Source: AA29 sp041481445
GTDB taxonomy: Bacteria; Acidobacteriota; Vicinamibacteria; Fen-336
Assembly (NCBI GenBank): GCA_041481445.1
Contig: JBGPBV010000229.1
Location: forward strand, 1 to 8,505
Length of the DNA stretch: 8,505 nucleotides
Direction of reading: 5' to 3'
A program made the translations under genes and the position numbers. Positions 1 through 7,034 of this stretch are shown piece after piece. Position 1 is the first letter of the stretch; each line of letters starts with the position of its first letter. Under the pieces are notes generated by a model. The model was not told the DNA's origin. It was given only the letters and a program-made list of their open reading frames with translations, and did no database searches.

Positions 1-1169
1 CGTTCGTTCAAACCCGCCGGAAGCGAATCATTCACCCGTCCCGGGACGGGTAGCCTGCTGGCGATCGGCCAAGTCCTTCCATCCGATTCGTCCACGACCC
101 CCGCGCCCACTTGGTCCACGACCCCCGCCCCCACGTAACGCCGGCGCGGGCCGTAGAAGAGCCGCGCCTCGTGATCGTTGTGGATCCGGCACAGGAGCCG
201 GATCCGATCCACGGTCGGCTTGCCTCCGACCCCGTAAGGATCGTCGTGATGGAACTCGAGCAAGGGCCGGGCCTCGCACCGGTGTCCGCTCGGGCTCGCC
301 CACGTGCAACGCTCTCCATCCCTCTCCCGAACCGCCCGCTTGACGGCGGCCGGAATGTTCCTCGAGTCCTTCGACTGCCCGCGACTCCGCCGCGGATGCG
401 TGGTGGCGGCGAATCTCTTCCGTTCGAGGTCGTGGACCAGCAAGCTGAGGGCTCGATGGAAGACTTCGTCGAGGCTTCCGCTCGGGACGGCGTGTCCGAG
501 AAGGTCCTGCGCCCGCCGCAAGAGGTCGCGCGTCTCTGCGCTCGCGGTGAAGCGGACCAAGTAGCGATCGGCAGCCAGGGGCCGGACCAGCGGACGAGGA
601 GCGATCGCGCTCGTCGAGCGGAGCGCCTCCGTGGAAGCCGACCCGTCGGCCGCCGGAAGATCGGTCAGCGCGCCTGGGCGCGGTGGCTCAACATCTCCCG
701 CGAATGGGGCTTCGCGCGGCGGTAACACCGCCGGGAGCGGCCGAATCGACGGCGGCACGTCCGGTTGCGGGAACCGCTGCGCCAGCAGCTCCTCCACCTG
801 CTGCTGGCTCCGGCCGGCAGCGGCGGCGAGGAGGTCCTCGTGGTTCTCCTCGGTCAGGCGGCGGGCCAGGAGTCGCGCGGTGGTCGGGCTGAGCGCTCCG
901 GAGAGGAGCATGTCCAGGACGCGCGGAAATGCTCTCCCCGCCCGCGCGACCTCGATGCGGTTGAAGGCGGCGTCCTCGGACAGGTGGAGGACGTCGGTGC
1001 AGTAGCGGAAGGTCGAAGAGTAACCCTCGCCCGCGTAGAGCCGCCGGGCGTCGAATTCGGCGAGGTGGACGATCAAGGCCACCGTCGCCGCGCGCTCGCC
1101 GCCGGCGAGACGAGACAGTTCCGCGATGAGCGCGCCATCCGTGAGAGTGGAGGCATGAGTGATCTTCAT
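1..1169 (-). CDS. HNH endonuclease-type protein, 3' end cut off by the window edge
   Basis: An open frame of 389 codons starts at ATG (1169) and is still open at the left edge. The N-terminal half (about residues 9-138) is the helical domain usual in this family: LTDGALIAELSRLAGGERAA, then LAEFDARRLY, YCTDVLHLSEDAAFNRIE and TEENHEDLL. A Pro/Ala-rich linker follows (about 138-200). The HNH nuclease fold lies at about 281-340: RERDGERCTW, then FHHDDPYGVGG with His307-His308, then LCRIHNDHEARLFYG. Cys288, Cys298, Cys327 and His330 are placed to form a structural zinc site. Such proteins are predicted metal-dependent DNA nucleases, often multicopy in Acidobacteria and Myxococcota; their biological role is not known to me. 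Residues after 340 look like a low-complexity tail containing an 8-residue tandem duplication. No Shine-Dalgarno is visible; in-frame GTG codons at 1184 and 1196 are weaker alternative starts. The family call is firm, the function is not. Confidence 0.85.
   Translation of the reverse strand, partial: MKITHASTLTDGALIAELSRLAGGERAATVALIVHLAEFDARRLYAGEGYSSTFRYCTDVLHLSEDAAFNRIEVARAGRAFPRVLDMLLSGALSPTTARLLARRLTEENHEDLLAAAAGRSQQQVEELLAQRFPQPDVPPSIRPLPAVLPPREAPFAGDVEPPRPGALTDLPAADGSASTEALRSTSAIAPRPLVRPLAADRYLVRFTASAETRDLLRRAQDLLGHAVPSGSLDEVFHRALSLLVHDLERKRFAATTHPRRSRGQSKDSRNIPAAVKRAVRERDGERCTWASPSGHRCEARPLLEFHHDDPYGVGGKPTVDRIRLLCRIHNDHEARLFYGPRRRYVGAGVVDQVGAGVVDESDGRTWPIASRLPVPGRVNDSLPAGLNE
90..134 (-). 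repeat. 24-bp-period tandem duplication inside the HNH gene tail
   Basis: Two copies of a 21-bp segment at 90-110 and 114-134 differ at one base and are spaced 24 bp apart, exactly eight codons. In the protein this gives VGAGVVDQ followed by VGAGVVDE (residues 346-361), just after the HNH domain. The in-frame period keeps the reading frame intact. It looks like a recent slippage or unequal-crossover duplication in an unconstrained C-terminal tail. Confidence 0.8.
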
Positions 1170-1191
1170 GCCTGTTATTAACACGACAGGC
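1170..1191. promoter_or_regulatory. Inverted repeat abutting the HNH start codon
   Basis: GCCTGT (1170-1175) and ACAGGC (1186-1191) form a perfect 6-bp inverted repeat around a 10-base centre. Nested inside is a second palindrome, TGTTA-T-TAACA (1173-1183). The outer repeat begins at the base immediately before the ATG of the HNH gene, where a ribosome binding site would normally be. It could be an operator, or an RNA hairpin over the initiation region. The 1170-1308 gap is clearly richer in A and T than the flanking genes and shows no other gene. Confidence 0.35.
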
Positions 1192-1308
1192 GTCACGAAG
1201 AGGTCAGAAGTTTAGTGATGGCGACATTGAAATCTATCAAAAGTGGTAGCGAGTGACTCATCATGACGTGAACGGGAGCGAAGAGGGTGTGGGGAGCCGG
1301 AGGACCGT

Positions 1309-2424
1309 TCAGTCCGCCGGCCCGCGGTCCAGGCGGTCCACCGCCACCGCGTAGGCCCCGATCGCGACGGCGCGGCTCGCACCCAGGCGCGAGACGCCGA
1401 CGGGCACGCGCTTGTGGGGATCGAATGGCACGGTGCGGCCGCCGCCGGGAACCGGCAGGGCGTGGCTCTCGGTGCGCAGGAAGGCCTCGCGCTGGCCGGG
1501 ATCCTCGAGGTTGAAGATGCGCAGGTGCGTGCGGCGGATCTCGCGTCCGCCGCAGCGGATGCGGCCGTTCATCTCGGCCACCACCGCGGGCAGGAAGAGG
1601 CTGGCGGCGCCGGTGAGGCCGCCGCCGAGGACGACGGGGCAGTCGATGAGCGTCACCACCTGGGCCAGCGCGTCCCCCACCAGCTCGCCCAGGCGGCGGA
1701 AGGCCTCGCGCGCGGGCTCGGGGTCCCCCTCGCGACGGCGGCAGGCGATCTCGAAGATGGCCTGGGGCTCGGGACTGTCGCGAGGGTCGATGCCGGCGCT
1801 CCGCGCGTACTCTTCGCGCACGGCGCGGATGCTCACCGCGTCCTCGACGCAGGACGAGGGGTCGAGCTTGTTGCGCAGGGCCCAGACCTCGGCCGCGCCC
1901 GCGTTGTCGCCGACGTGGAGCCGTCCCGCGTGCACGATCCCGCCGCCGAAGCCGGTGCCGAGCGTGGCCCCGAAGAGGCTGCGGTAGCGCCGCGGGCTGC
2001 CCGCCTCCGCCAGCATCCGGTTCACGTCGGGGAGGAAGCCCTGAAGGGCCTCGCCGTAGGCGAACAGGTCGCCGTCGTTGTTGATGAGCACGGGCACCTG
2101 GAACCGGTCCTCGAGAAGGGGGCCGAGGGCCACCGGCTCCTCGAAGGCGGGCAGGTTGTGCGCGTTGCCCACGATCCCGGCCGGCGAGTCGGCCCGGCCC
2201 GGGAAGGCGAAGCTGATCGCCGCCGGCGGGGCGCCCGCGGCGCAGGAGACCTCCTCGAAGCCGGCCACGATCGTGGCCAGCGAGGCCTCCAGGTCGTGGG
2301 CACGCGAGGGCCGGGTGATGGCGGAGCCGACTTCCTTCGCGCCGCGCATCGCGGAGAAGACGAAGTTCGTCCCCCCCGCGTCGAGCGTGAGCACCAGCCG
2401 GCAGTCCTGCTCGAGGCCGTTCAA
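1309..2424 (-). CDS. ROK-family sugar kinase
   Basis: This 371-residue protein has the ROK kinase layout (ASKHA fold, ATP-dependent sugar phosphorylation in the cytoplasm). The phosphate-1 loop is LDAGGTN at 14-20. The catalytic-Asp segment is NNDGD at 115-119, followed by FAYGEA. The nucleotide loop is GATLGTGFGGGIV at 152-164, and LGGGLTG at 266-272 is the adenosine motif. It is longer than usual ROK kinases (about 300-330), and the Cys-rich zinc motif of classical ROK proteins is not recognisable: only Cys192 sits in the expected stretch. There is no N-terminal helix-turn-helix, so it is an enzyme rather than a ROK repressor. The chosen start is TTG at 2424, 4 bp after the stop of the upstream kinase, because residues before it belong to that gene's overlapping frame; GTG at 2448 is a weaker alternative. 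It probably lies in one operon with the upstream kinase. Glucokinase, ManNAc kinase and other hexose kinase activities cannot be told apart here. Confidence 0.85.
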   Translation of the reverse strand: MNGLEQDCRLVLTLDAGGTNFVFSAMRGAKEVGSAITRPSRAHDLEASLATIVAGFEEVSCAAGAPPAAISFAFPGRADSPAGIVGNAHNLPAFEEPVALGPLLEDRFQVPVLINNDGDLFAYGEALQGFLPDVNRMLAEAGSPRRYRSLFGATLGTGFGGGIVHAGRLHVGDNAGAAEVWALRNKLDPSSCVEDAVSIRAVREEYARSAGIDPRDSPEPQAIFEIACRRREGDPEPAREAFRRLGELVGDALAQVVTLIDCPVVLGGGLTGAASLFLPAVVAEMNGRIRCGGREIRRTHLRIFNLEDPGQREAFLRTESHALPVPGGGRTVPFDPHKRVPVGVSRLGASRAVAIGAYAVAVDRLDRGPAD

Positions 2425-2428
2425 TGCT

Positions 2429-3403
2429 TCAGCTCGGGCTGGCCGCACCCTGGAGGAGCCGGCGGGCCAGGACGACCGCCCCCAGCGGCGGATCGGCCAC
2501 CTGGGCCACTGGCCCCAGCTCGCTCTCGACGGCGGCGAGGACCGCCTTGCGCAGGGAAGACCGCAGGAGGAGGGCGCCACCGAGGCCGACGGGCGGGCGC
2601 TGGAGCTTGAGCGCGCGCACCACGGTGTCGACGTGGAGCGCCAGCTCGCGTGCCCCCTCCGCCACGACCGCGAGCGCGGCCGGGTCGTTGCGGCCGGCCA
2701 GGTCGAGCACGACCGTGGCCAGGGCGGCGATGTCGGAGGCGGTGGTGGTCGGGGCGTGGACGTGCCGGATGAGGGAGGTGGGCTCCGGCAGCGACCAGTG
2801 CCGCAGGATGGCCTTGAGCAGCCCGCCCGCGTCCGCCCGGCCGTCCGCGGCCTGGGTCGCCTTCCTCATGGCCAGGGTGGCGAGGTGATAGCCGCTGCCC
2901 TCGTCGCCCAGCAGCGGGCCCCAGCCTCCCACGCGCGCGGAGCGGCCGTCGGCGGTGCGGCCCAGGCAGACCGAGCCCGTGCCGCTGATGAGGGCCACGC
3001 CCCATCCGGCGGGGGTCCCTCCCGCCAGCACCAGCTCGGAATCGTTGACGACCATGAGCCGCGGGGCCAGCGCCTGCTCGCGCAGCCACTTGGAGATCTG
3101 CGCCGCGTCCTCCTTCGAGTCCACGCCGGAGAGGCCGAGGCAGGCGCTGGCGATGCCGGCGGTGGCCCAGCGTCCGCCTCCGCCCGGCCGCCCTCCGGCG
3201 GACGGTGAGGCGCCGCGCACCTGGGCGAGCGCGCCGTCCACGGCGGTCGCGATGGCCTGGCAGGACCGCTCCAGGCCGACGTTGTGGAGGTTGCTGCTCG
3301 GTCCGAGACCGCGGGCGAGCGCGCGACCCTCCAGGTCGGTGAGGAGGGCCTGGGTGTTCGTGCCGCCGCCGTCGACGGCGAGGACGAACTGGGGAGGGGT
3401 CAC
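2429..3403 (-). CDS. BadF/BadG-type N-acetylglucosamine kinase-like protein
   Basis: This 324-residue protein is of the BadF/BadG/BcrA/BcrD ATPase family, the branch that includes N-acetylglucosamine kinase and glucosamine kinase. Visible motifs are the phosphate-1 loop VDGGGTNTQALL (10-21), VNDSELVLAGG at 119-129 with the likely catalytic Asp121, the phosphate-2 loop ISGTGSVCLG (139-148), the family hallmark GGWGPLLGDEGSGY (159-172), and GLGGALL near 273-279. There is no Cys-based [4Fe-4S] site as in 2-hydroxyacyl-CoA dehydratase activators, which favours a sugar kinase. Length is normal for the family. The only in-frame start after the upstream TAA (3416-3418) is GTG at 3403, with no clear ribosome binding site. 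The gene follows the TonB receptor and a terminator and is 4 bp from the ROK kinase. Expected role: phosphorylating GlcNAc or a related amino sugar to the 6-phosphate. The exact substrate is inferred. Confidence 0.85.
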   Translation of the reverse strand: MTPPQFVLAVDGGGTNTQALLTDLEGRALARGLGPSSNLHNVGLERSCQAIATAVDGALAQVRGASPSAGGRPGGGGRWATAGIASACLGLSGVDSKEDAAQISKWLREQALAPRLMVVNDSELVLAGGTPAGWGVALISGTGSVCLGRTADGRSARVGGWGPLLGDEGSGYHLATLAMRKATQAADGRADAGGLLKAILRHWSLPEPTSLIRHVHAPTTTASDIAALATVVLDLAGRNDPAALAVVAEGARELALHVDTVVRALKLQRPPVGLGGALLLRSSLRKAVLAAVESELGPVAQVADPPLGAVVLARRLLQGAASPS

Positions 3404-3417
3404 CGGGCGATGGTATT

Positions 3418-3454
3418 AGAAGAAAAGGGCTGCGGACCCGAAGGCCCGCAGCCC
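3418..3454 (-). terminator. Intrinsic terminator downstream of the TonB receptor gene
   Basis: Read on the minus strand, GGGCTGCGGGCC, loop TTCG, then GGTCCGCAGCCC forms a 12-bp stem with one G-U wobble, closed by the very stable C(UUCG)G tetraloop. It is followed directly by TTTTCTTCT (3426-3418). This is a textbook Rho-independent terminator for transcripts leaving the receptor gene. It has no T-tract on the plus strand, so it acts in one direction. It lies 32 bp past the receptor stop and ends 14 bp before the GTG of the kinase. A 12-bp GC palindrome (3473-3484) sits just after the receptor stop codon, but without a loop it is unlikely to matter. Confidence 0.85.
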
Positions 3455-3486
3455 GAGCGAATGGAACGGATCCCGGGGCCCCGGCC

Positions 3487-6400
3487 TCAGAAGCTCAGCC
3501 GGACACCCAGTTGCATCTGCCGCGGATCGGCCGCCCGGTTGAGCTGGCCGAATCCGCCGCCCGGCGTGGCGCTCACGATGCGGCTCGCGGTCGCGGCGTT
3601 GCCGGTGTCGTAAACGACGTTCTGCGGCGTCCAGGTGACGGTGACGTTGCCGTCGTCGGACAGGAAGTTGACGCGGTTGAAGACGTTGTAGAGCTCGACG
3701 CGGACCTGCAGCGCAATGCCCTTGCCGAGCTTGAAGTTCTTGTAGAGCGCGGCGTCCACCTTGAAGAAGGACGGGCCGTCGCAGACATGGCGGCCCGAGT
3801 TGCCGTTGGTGCCGATCTGGTAGCCGTTCACCGACCAGGCCGCCGGGTTGAACCACTGCGTCGGCGACGAGGAATCGGAGATGTGGCAGGGCTGGTCGGC
3901 CACGACGTTGGGCCGCTGGTTGCCGGCGTAGCCGGTCCCCGCCGCGTTGCCGTTGCCGGAGAGGCCGGGCACCGCGCCCAGGAAGATCGTGAAGGGCGCG
4001 CCGCTCTGCGCCTGCACGATGCTCGTGAACTCCCAGTCGCCGAAGACGGCCTTGGCCGCCTTGCCCTTGCCGTCCATGGTGGGCAAGGCGAGCACGAGGC
4101 TGCCGTTGAAGAGGTGCCGGCGGTCGATGGCGGCGCGCGCGCGGTCGAGCTCGGGTTGCGTGCTGTCGGTGTAGGCGTTGCGCTGGCTGATGCCGGGCCC
4201 GTCCGCGTTCGAGATGCCCGTGTCGGAGATGGCCTTCGCGAACGTGTAGGAGAGCGACAGGATCGACCCGTGGCCGAACCGGCTCACGAGCGCGGTCTGC
4301 AGCCCGTGATAGATCGAGCTGCGGTCGTGCGTGGTGAGGGCGATGTTGCCGTCGCCGATGCCGGCGATCCCGTTGAGGGGCCGCAGGGCCTGGTTGCCCG
4401 TCCGCGAATAGGCCACGCGGTTGGCGGGCGCGATCTCGTTGAGGTTGGTCTGTCCGAGGAGGTCGTCGCCCCAGTTGCCGACGTAGGCGACCTCGAGGAC
4501 GGTGTTGCGCTTGAGCTCGCGCTGCCAGGACAGGTTCCACTGCCAGTTGTGGGCGTTGGCCGCCTTCTGCTCGATGCCCGCCGACGGGGCGCCGAAGGAG
4601 GGGGCGGAGCTCCCGCTGACGGCGGCGTTCGAGGCCAGGGTGCGGATCACCGCGGCCGTGCCCGAGAACGGCGGGTTGCCGCCGAGGGCGAGGCCGGAGC
4701 TGAGCCGCTCACGCGCGTAGAAGAGACCGACGCCGCCGCGGATCGAGCTCTTGCCGTTGCCGTGCATGTCCCAGGCGAAGCCGAGGCGCGGCGCCACCAG
4801 GAGGGCCTTGGTCGGCACCACCGACCGGTTCGGGCCGTCGATGCCGCCCTGGAGGCCCAGGGCGGGGCAAGGGTTGTTGCCCGGCACGTAGATCATGCCG
4901 TTGCAGGGCGAGTTGCCGAAGCTGGGGGTGATCGCGGAGAGGTCGAAGGTACCCATCTGGTCGTCCGCGATGAAGGGCGGAGTCAGGTGGCTGAAGCGGG
5001 CCCCGAAGTCCACCGTCACCGTGCGGCTGGCCTTGTAGGTGTCGGCGAGGTAGGCCTCGTAGTCCGTCCACCGCTGCTGGACGCTCTTGTTGGTGCGGAT
5101 CTCACCCGTGTTCCAGACCAGGCCGTTGAGCAGCCAGTTCCCGATCTCGTTGTTGGTCTGGGCGCCGGGCACGTACCCGTTCGGCCCGAGGAAGCCGGCC
5201 ACGCCGTTGACCTGCACGGACTCCTGCGAGGTGTTCGCGGGCTCCTCGTTCTTCTTGTTGTAGCTGCCGAGGAGGCCGGCCTTGAAGAAGTGCTTGCCGA
5301 ACACCGCCGAGTAGTCGTCCTTGACGACGAACAGGTCCTGGTTGTTCGTCCAGGGGGCCTGGTTCCACAGGATGCCGCCACCGTAGGGTCCGAGCGATCC
5401 CCAGCTCGCCATCGGCATCCCCTGTCCGCCGCGCTCCTTGATGTCGGCGGCGTAGAGGGTCGGGATCGCGGCCGCGATCTGCGTGGCGAGGTCGGGATTG
5501 TCACCGACGCGGGTGGCGTCGATCCGGTTGGCCGAGTACGAGAAGGTCAGGGAGTTGACCATCGTCGAGCCGATGTTCTTGTTGAGCTGGGTGACCAGCG
5601 ACTTGCCGGGCTGGTTCCACGAGGAGCTGATCGACGGGAACGGGTCGTCGCCCCAGAGGTTCTGGTCGGCCTTCCAGCTGTCGTGCGTGAAGCGGACCAT
5701 CAGCCGCGTGCTGTTCGTGACCGTCCAGTCCACGCGCGCGCTGTCCTGCCTCCAGTCGACGGGCGTCGGGACGGCCTGCACCCAGTTGTTGCAGCTCCCG
5801 CCCGTGGGCGTGACGTTCGGCAGCGCCATCTGCGAGATCATCAGCTTCCCGCCCGCGCTGATGCGGTTGGCGGGGATGATGTTGCCCGGGAAGGCCTGGC
5901 CGGTGAGGGGGTCGATCGGCTTGGGCGAGTCGCAGCCGGCGATGCCGGGCGCGCTGAAGTCGCCGTTGCGCTGGGCCTGCGTCGGCACCAGCGCCGAGCG
6001 CACGTCGCTGCGCTTGTCCTTGTTCTTCTCTTCCGAGATGAAGAAGTGCAGCTTGTCCTTGATGATCGGCCCGCCGAACGTGCCGCCGAAGTCGTCCCAC
6101 TTCAGGGGCGCCTTCTCCTGGCCGGTCTGCTTCAGGAAGTAGTCGGTGGAGTTCCACTTGTCGCGCCGGGCGTAGTAGTAGCCGCTGCCGTGGAAGGCGT
6201 TGGTGCCGCCGCGGGTCACGAGGTTGATCTGGGCGCCGCCGGACTGGCCGAACTCGGCGCCGTAGTTGTTGCGCTGGACCTTGAACTCCTCGATCGCGTC
6301 GACGGAGGGGTAGACCAGGATCGTGCGGTTGGAGCCGACGTCGTTGTTGTTGGCGCCGTCCACCATCCAGAGGTTCGAGGTGGTCGAGCCGCCGCTCACG

Positions 6401-6948
6401 GACACGTCCGATCCGCCGGCCAGCCCCTTGTCGCGCGTGTTGAGGCCCTCCTGCGCGACCACGCCCGGCTGGAGCAGCGTCAGCTGCATGAAGTTCCGTC
6501 CGTTGAGGGGCAGCTCGCGCGCCTCCTCGCCGGTGACGAGGCCGGAGACGTCGGCGCCCACGGTCTTGACGGCGACCGCGGCCACCTCGACGTCCACCAC
6601 CTCGCTCACCCCGCCGGGCTGGAGCTGGACGTCCACCGCGCGGGTCTCCGCGACGTTGAGGATGATCTTGCTCCGGGCCTCGGACTTGAAGCCGGTGTAC
6701 TCCACCTCCACGCGGTAGCTGCCGACCGGCAGCTCCGCGAAGGAGTAGATGCCGGCCGTGTTCGTGAGGGCGGAGCGGGTCAGGCCGGTGCCCTCGTTCT
6801 TCACCGTCACCTTCGCGCCGTTGATGGCGGCACCCTGCGGGTCGGTCACCGTGCCGCGCAGTGTGGCCGTGATCTTCTGCGCGGAAGCGGGCACTGCGAT
6901 CAACAGGATGAGGAATGCCGCGGCGAACCACTGGACGTGTCTGCGCAT
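3487..6948 (-). CDS. Oar-type TonB-dependent outer-membrane receptor
   Basis: This complete 1153-residue receptor would carry large substrates, probably glycan fragments given the downstream kinases, across the outer membrane using TonB energy. A signal peptide (1-23) has Arg-Arg, a hydrophobic core FAAAFLILLIAV and an ASA cleavage site. A carboxypeptidase-regulatory-like beta-sandwich follows (about 25-112: LRGTVTDPQGAAINGAKV, YSFAELPVGSYRVEVE). The plug domain runs from about 115 to 250 (ELPLNGRNFMQLTLLQPGV, LWMVDGANNND, AEFGQSGGAQINLVTRGGTN). The rest is barrel, including the YTFAKAISDT and DRRHLFNGSLVLALP segments usual in these receptors, and it ends LGVRLSF with the terminal Phe recognised by the barrel-assembly machinery. 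No clear TonB box is visible; EVVDVEVAAV (116-125) is a guess. The start is secure: GGAGG lies 5 bases before the ATG. All six cysteines fall in three pairs. Substrate is inferred from context. Confidence 0.93.
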   Translation of the reverse strand: MRRHVQWFAAAFLILLIAVPASAQKITATLRGTVTDPQGAAINGAKVTVKNEGTGLTRSALTNTAGIYSFAELPVGSYRVEVEYTGFKSEARSKIILNVAETRAVDVQLQPGGVSEVVDVEVAAVAVKTVGADVSGLVTGEEARELPLNGRNFMQLTLLQPGVVAQEGLNTRDKGLAGGSDVSVSGGSTTSNLWMVDGANNNDVGSNRTILVYPSVDAIEEFKVQRNNYGAEFGQSGGAQINLVTRGGTNAFHGSGYYYARRDKWNSTDYFLKQTGQEKAPLKWDDFGGTFGGPIIKDKLHFFISEEKNKDKRSDVRSALVPTQAQRNGDFSAPGIAGCDSPKPIDPLTGQAFPGNIIPANRISAGGKLMISQMALPNVTPTGGSCNNWVQAVPTPVDWRQDSARVDWTVTNSTRLMVRFTHDSWKADQNLWGDDPFPSISSSWNQPGKSLVTQLNKNIGSTMVNSLTFSYSANRIDATRVGDNPDLATQIAAAIPTLYAADIKERGGQGMPMASWGSLGPYGGGILWNQAPWTNNQDLFVVKDDYSAVFGKHFFKAGLLGSYNKKNEEPANTSQESVQVNGVAGFLGPNGYVPGAQTNNEIGNWLLNGLVWNTGEIRTNKSVQQRWTDYEAYLADTYKASRTVTVDFGARFSHLTPPFIADDQMGTFDLSAITPSFGNSPCNGMIYVPGNNPCPALGLQGGIDGPNRSVVPTKALLVAPRLGFAWDMHGNGKSSIRGGVGLFYARERLSSGLALGGNPPFSGTAAVIRTLASNAAVSGSSAPSFGAPSAGIEQKAANAHNWQWNLSWQRELKRNTVLEVAYVGNWGDDLLGQTNLNEIAPANRVAYSRTGNQALRPLNGIAGIGDGNIALTTHDRSSIYHGLQTALVSRFGHGSILSLSYTFAKAISDTGISNADGPGISQRNAYTDSTQPELDRARAAIDRRHLFNGSLVLALPTMDGKGKAAKAVFGDWEFTSIVQAQSGAPFTIFLGAVPGLSGNGNAAGTGYAGNQRPNVVADQPCHISDSSSPTQWFNPAAWSVNGYQIGTNGNSGRHVCDGPSFFKVDAALYKNFKLGKGIALQVRVELYNVFNRVNFLSDDGNVTVTWTPQNVVYDTGNAATASRIVSATPGGGFGQLNRAADPRQMQLGVRLSF

Positions 6949-6953
6949 GCCGG

Positions 6954-6958
6954 CCTCC
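6954..6958 (-). promoter_or_regulatory. Ribosome binding site of the TonB receptor gene
   Basis: On the minus strand GGAGG is followed by CCGGC and then the ATG at 6948, an ideal 5-base spacing. It is the only strong Shine-Dalgarno among the genes here and fixes the receptor start just before the signal peptide. Confidence 0.85.
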
Positions 6959-6965
6959 GGGATTG

Positions 6966-6983
6966 GTTAGTTAGACTGCTTAA
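6966..6983 (+). repeat. Left arm of an imperfect inverted repeat around the receptor promoter
   Basis: GTTAGTTAGACTGCTTAA matches the reverse complement of 7035-7052 at 14 of 18 positions; two of the four differences are A/T swaps. This arm lies between the receptor -10 box and its ribosome binding site, so it should be in the 5' untranslated region. It overlaps the palindrome at 6979-6988. It could be one half of a paired operator. Confidence 0.45.
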
Positions 6984-6988
6984 TTAAG
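6979..6988. promoter_or_regulatory. CTTAATTAAG palindrome near the predicted receptor transcription start
   Basis: A perfect 10-bp palindrome lies about 10-19 bases downstream of the receptor -10 box, just past the expected transcription start near 6991. Its position fits a repressor site that blocks promoter clearance. It is short and made mostly of A and T in an AT-rich patch, so chance is a real alternative. Confidence 0.3.
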
Positions 6989-6997
6989 TTGTCGGAT

Positions 6998-7026
6998 CTT
7001 TTAGTCCTCTGCCCATAGTTTGTCAA
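6998..7026 (-). promoter_or_regulatory. Sigma-70-like promoter of the TonB receptor gene
   Basis: On the minus strand a perfect -35 box TTGACA (7026-7021) is separated by exactly 17 bases from TAAAAG (7003-6998), a 4-of-6 match to TATAAT. Transcription would start near 6991, giving a leader of about 43 bases that includes the ribosome binding site. The -35 box lies in the near-palindrome TTTGTCAAA (7019-7027). The promoter sits in one of the two AT-rich patches of the window. Confidence 0.65.
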
Positions 7027-7034
7027 AATGTTTC

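Noticed and set aside
111..1181. Several plus-strand open frames opposite the HNH gene
   Set aside because: The minus frame carries the complete HNH and helical-domain motifs over 389 codons; the plus frames have none.
1302..1330. GGACCG...CGGTCC inverted repeat over the ROK stop codon as a terminator
   Set aside because: The stem is only 6 bp with a 17-base loop and has no T-tract on either side.
1414..2610. Plus-strand open frame opposite the two kinases
   Set aside because: It spans the junction of two well-supported minus-strand kinases, is low in sequence complexity and has no recognisable motif.
1..3403. HNH gene beside kinases as a defence or toxin-type module
   Set aside because: The kinases are clear metabolic sugar kinases, the HNH gene is separated from them by a 139-bp gap, and no partner such as a methylase, helicase or antitoxin is present.
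3511..6987. A plus-strand open frame of 1158 codons antisense to the receptor
   Set aside because: It is a codon-composition shadow: the translation is a monotonous mix of Val, Gly, Arg, Ala and Glu without domains, while the minus strand encodes a full receptor with signal peptide, plug and terminal Phe.
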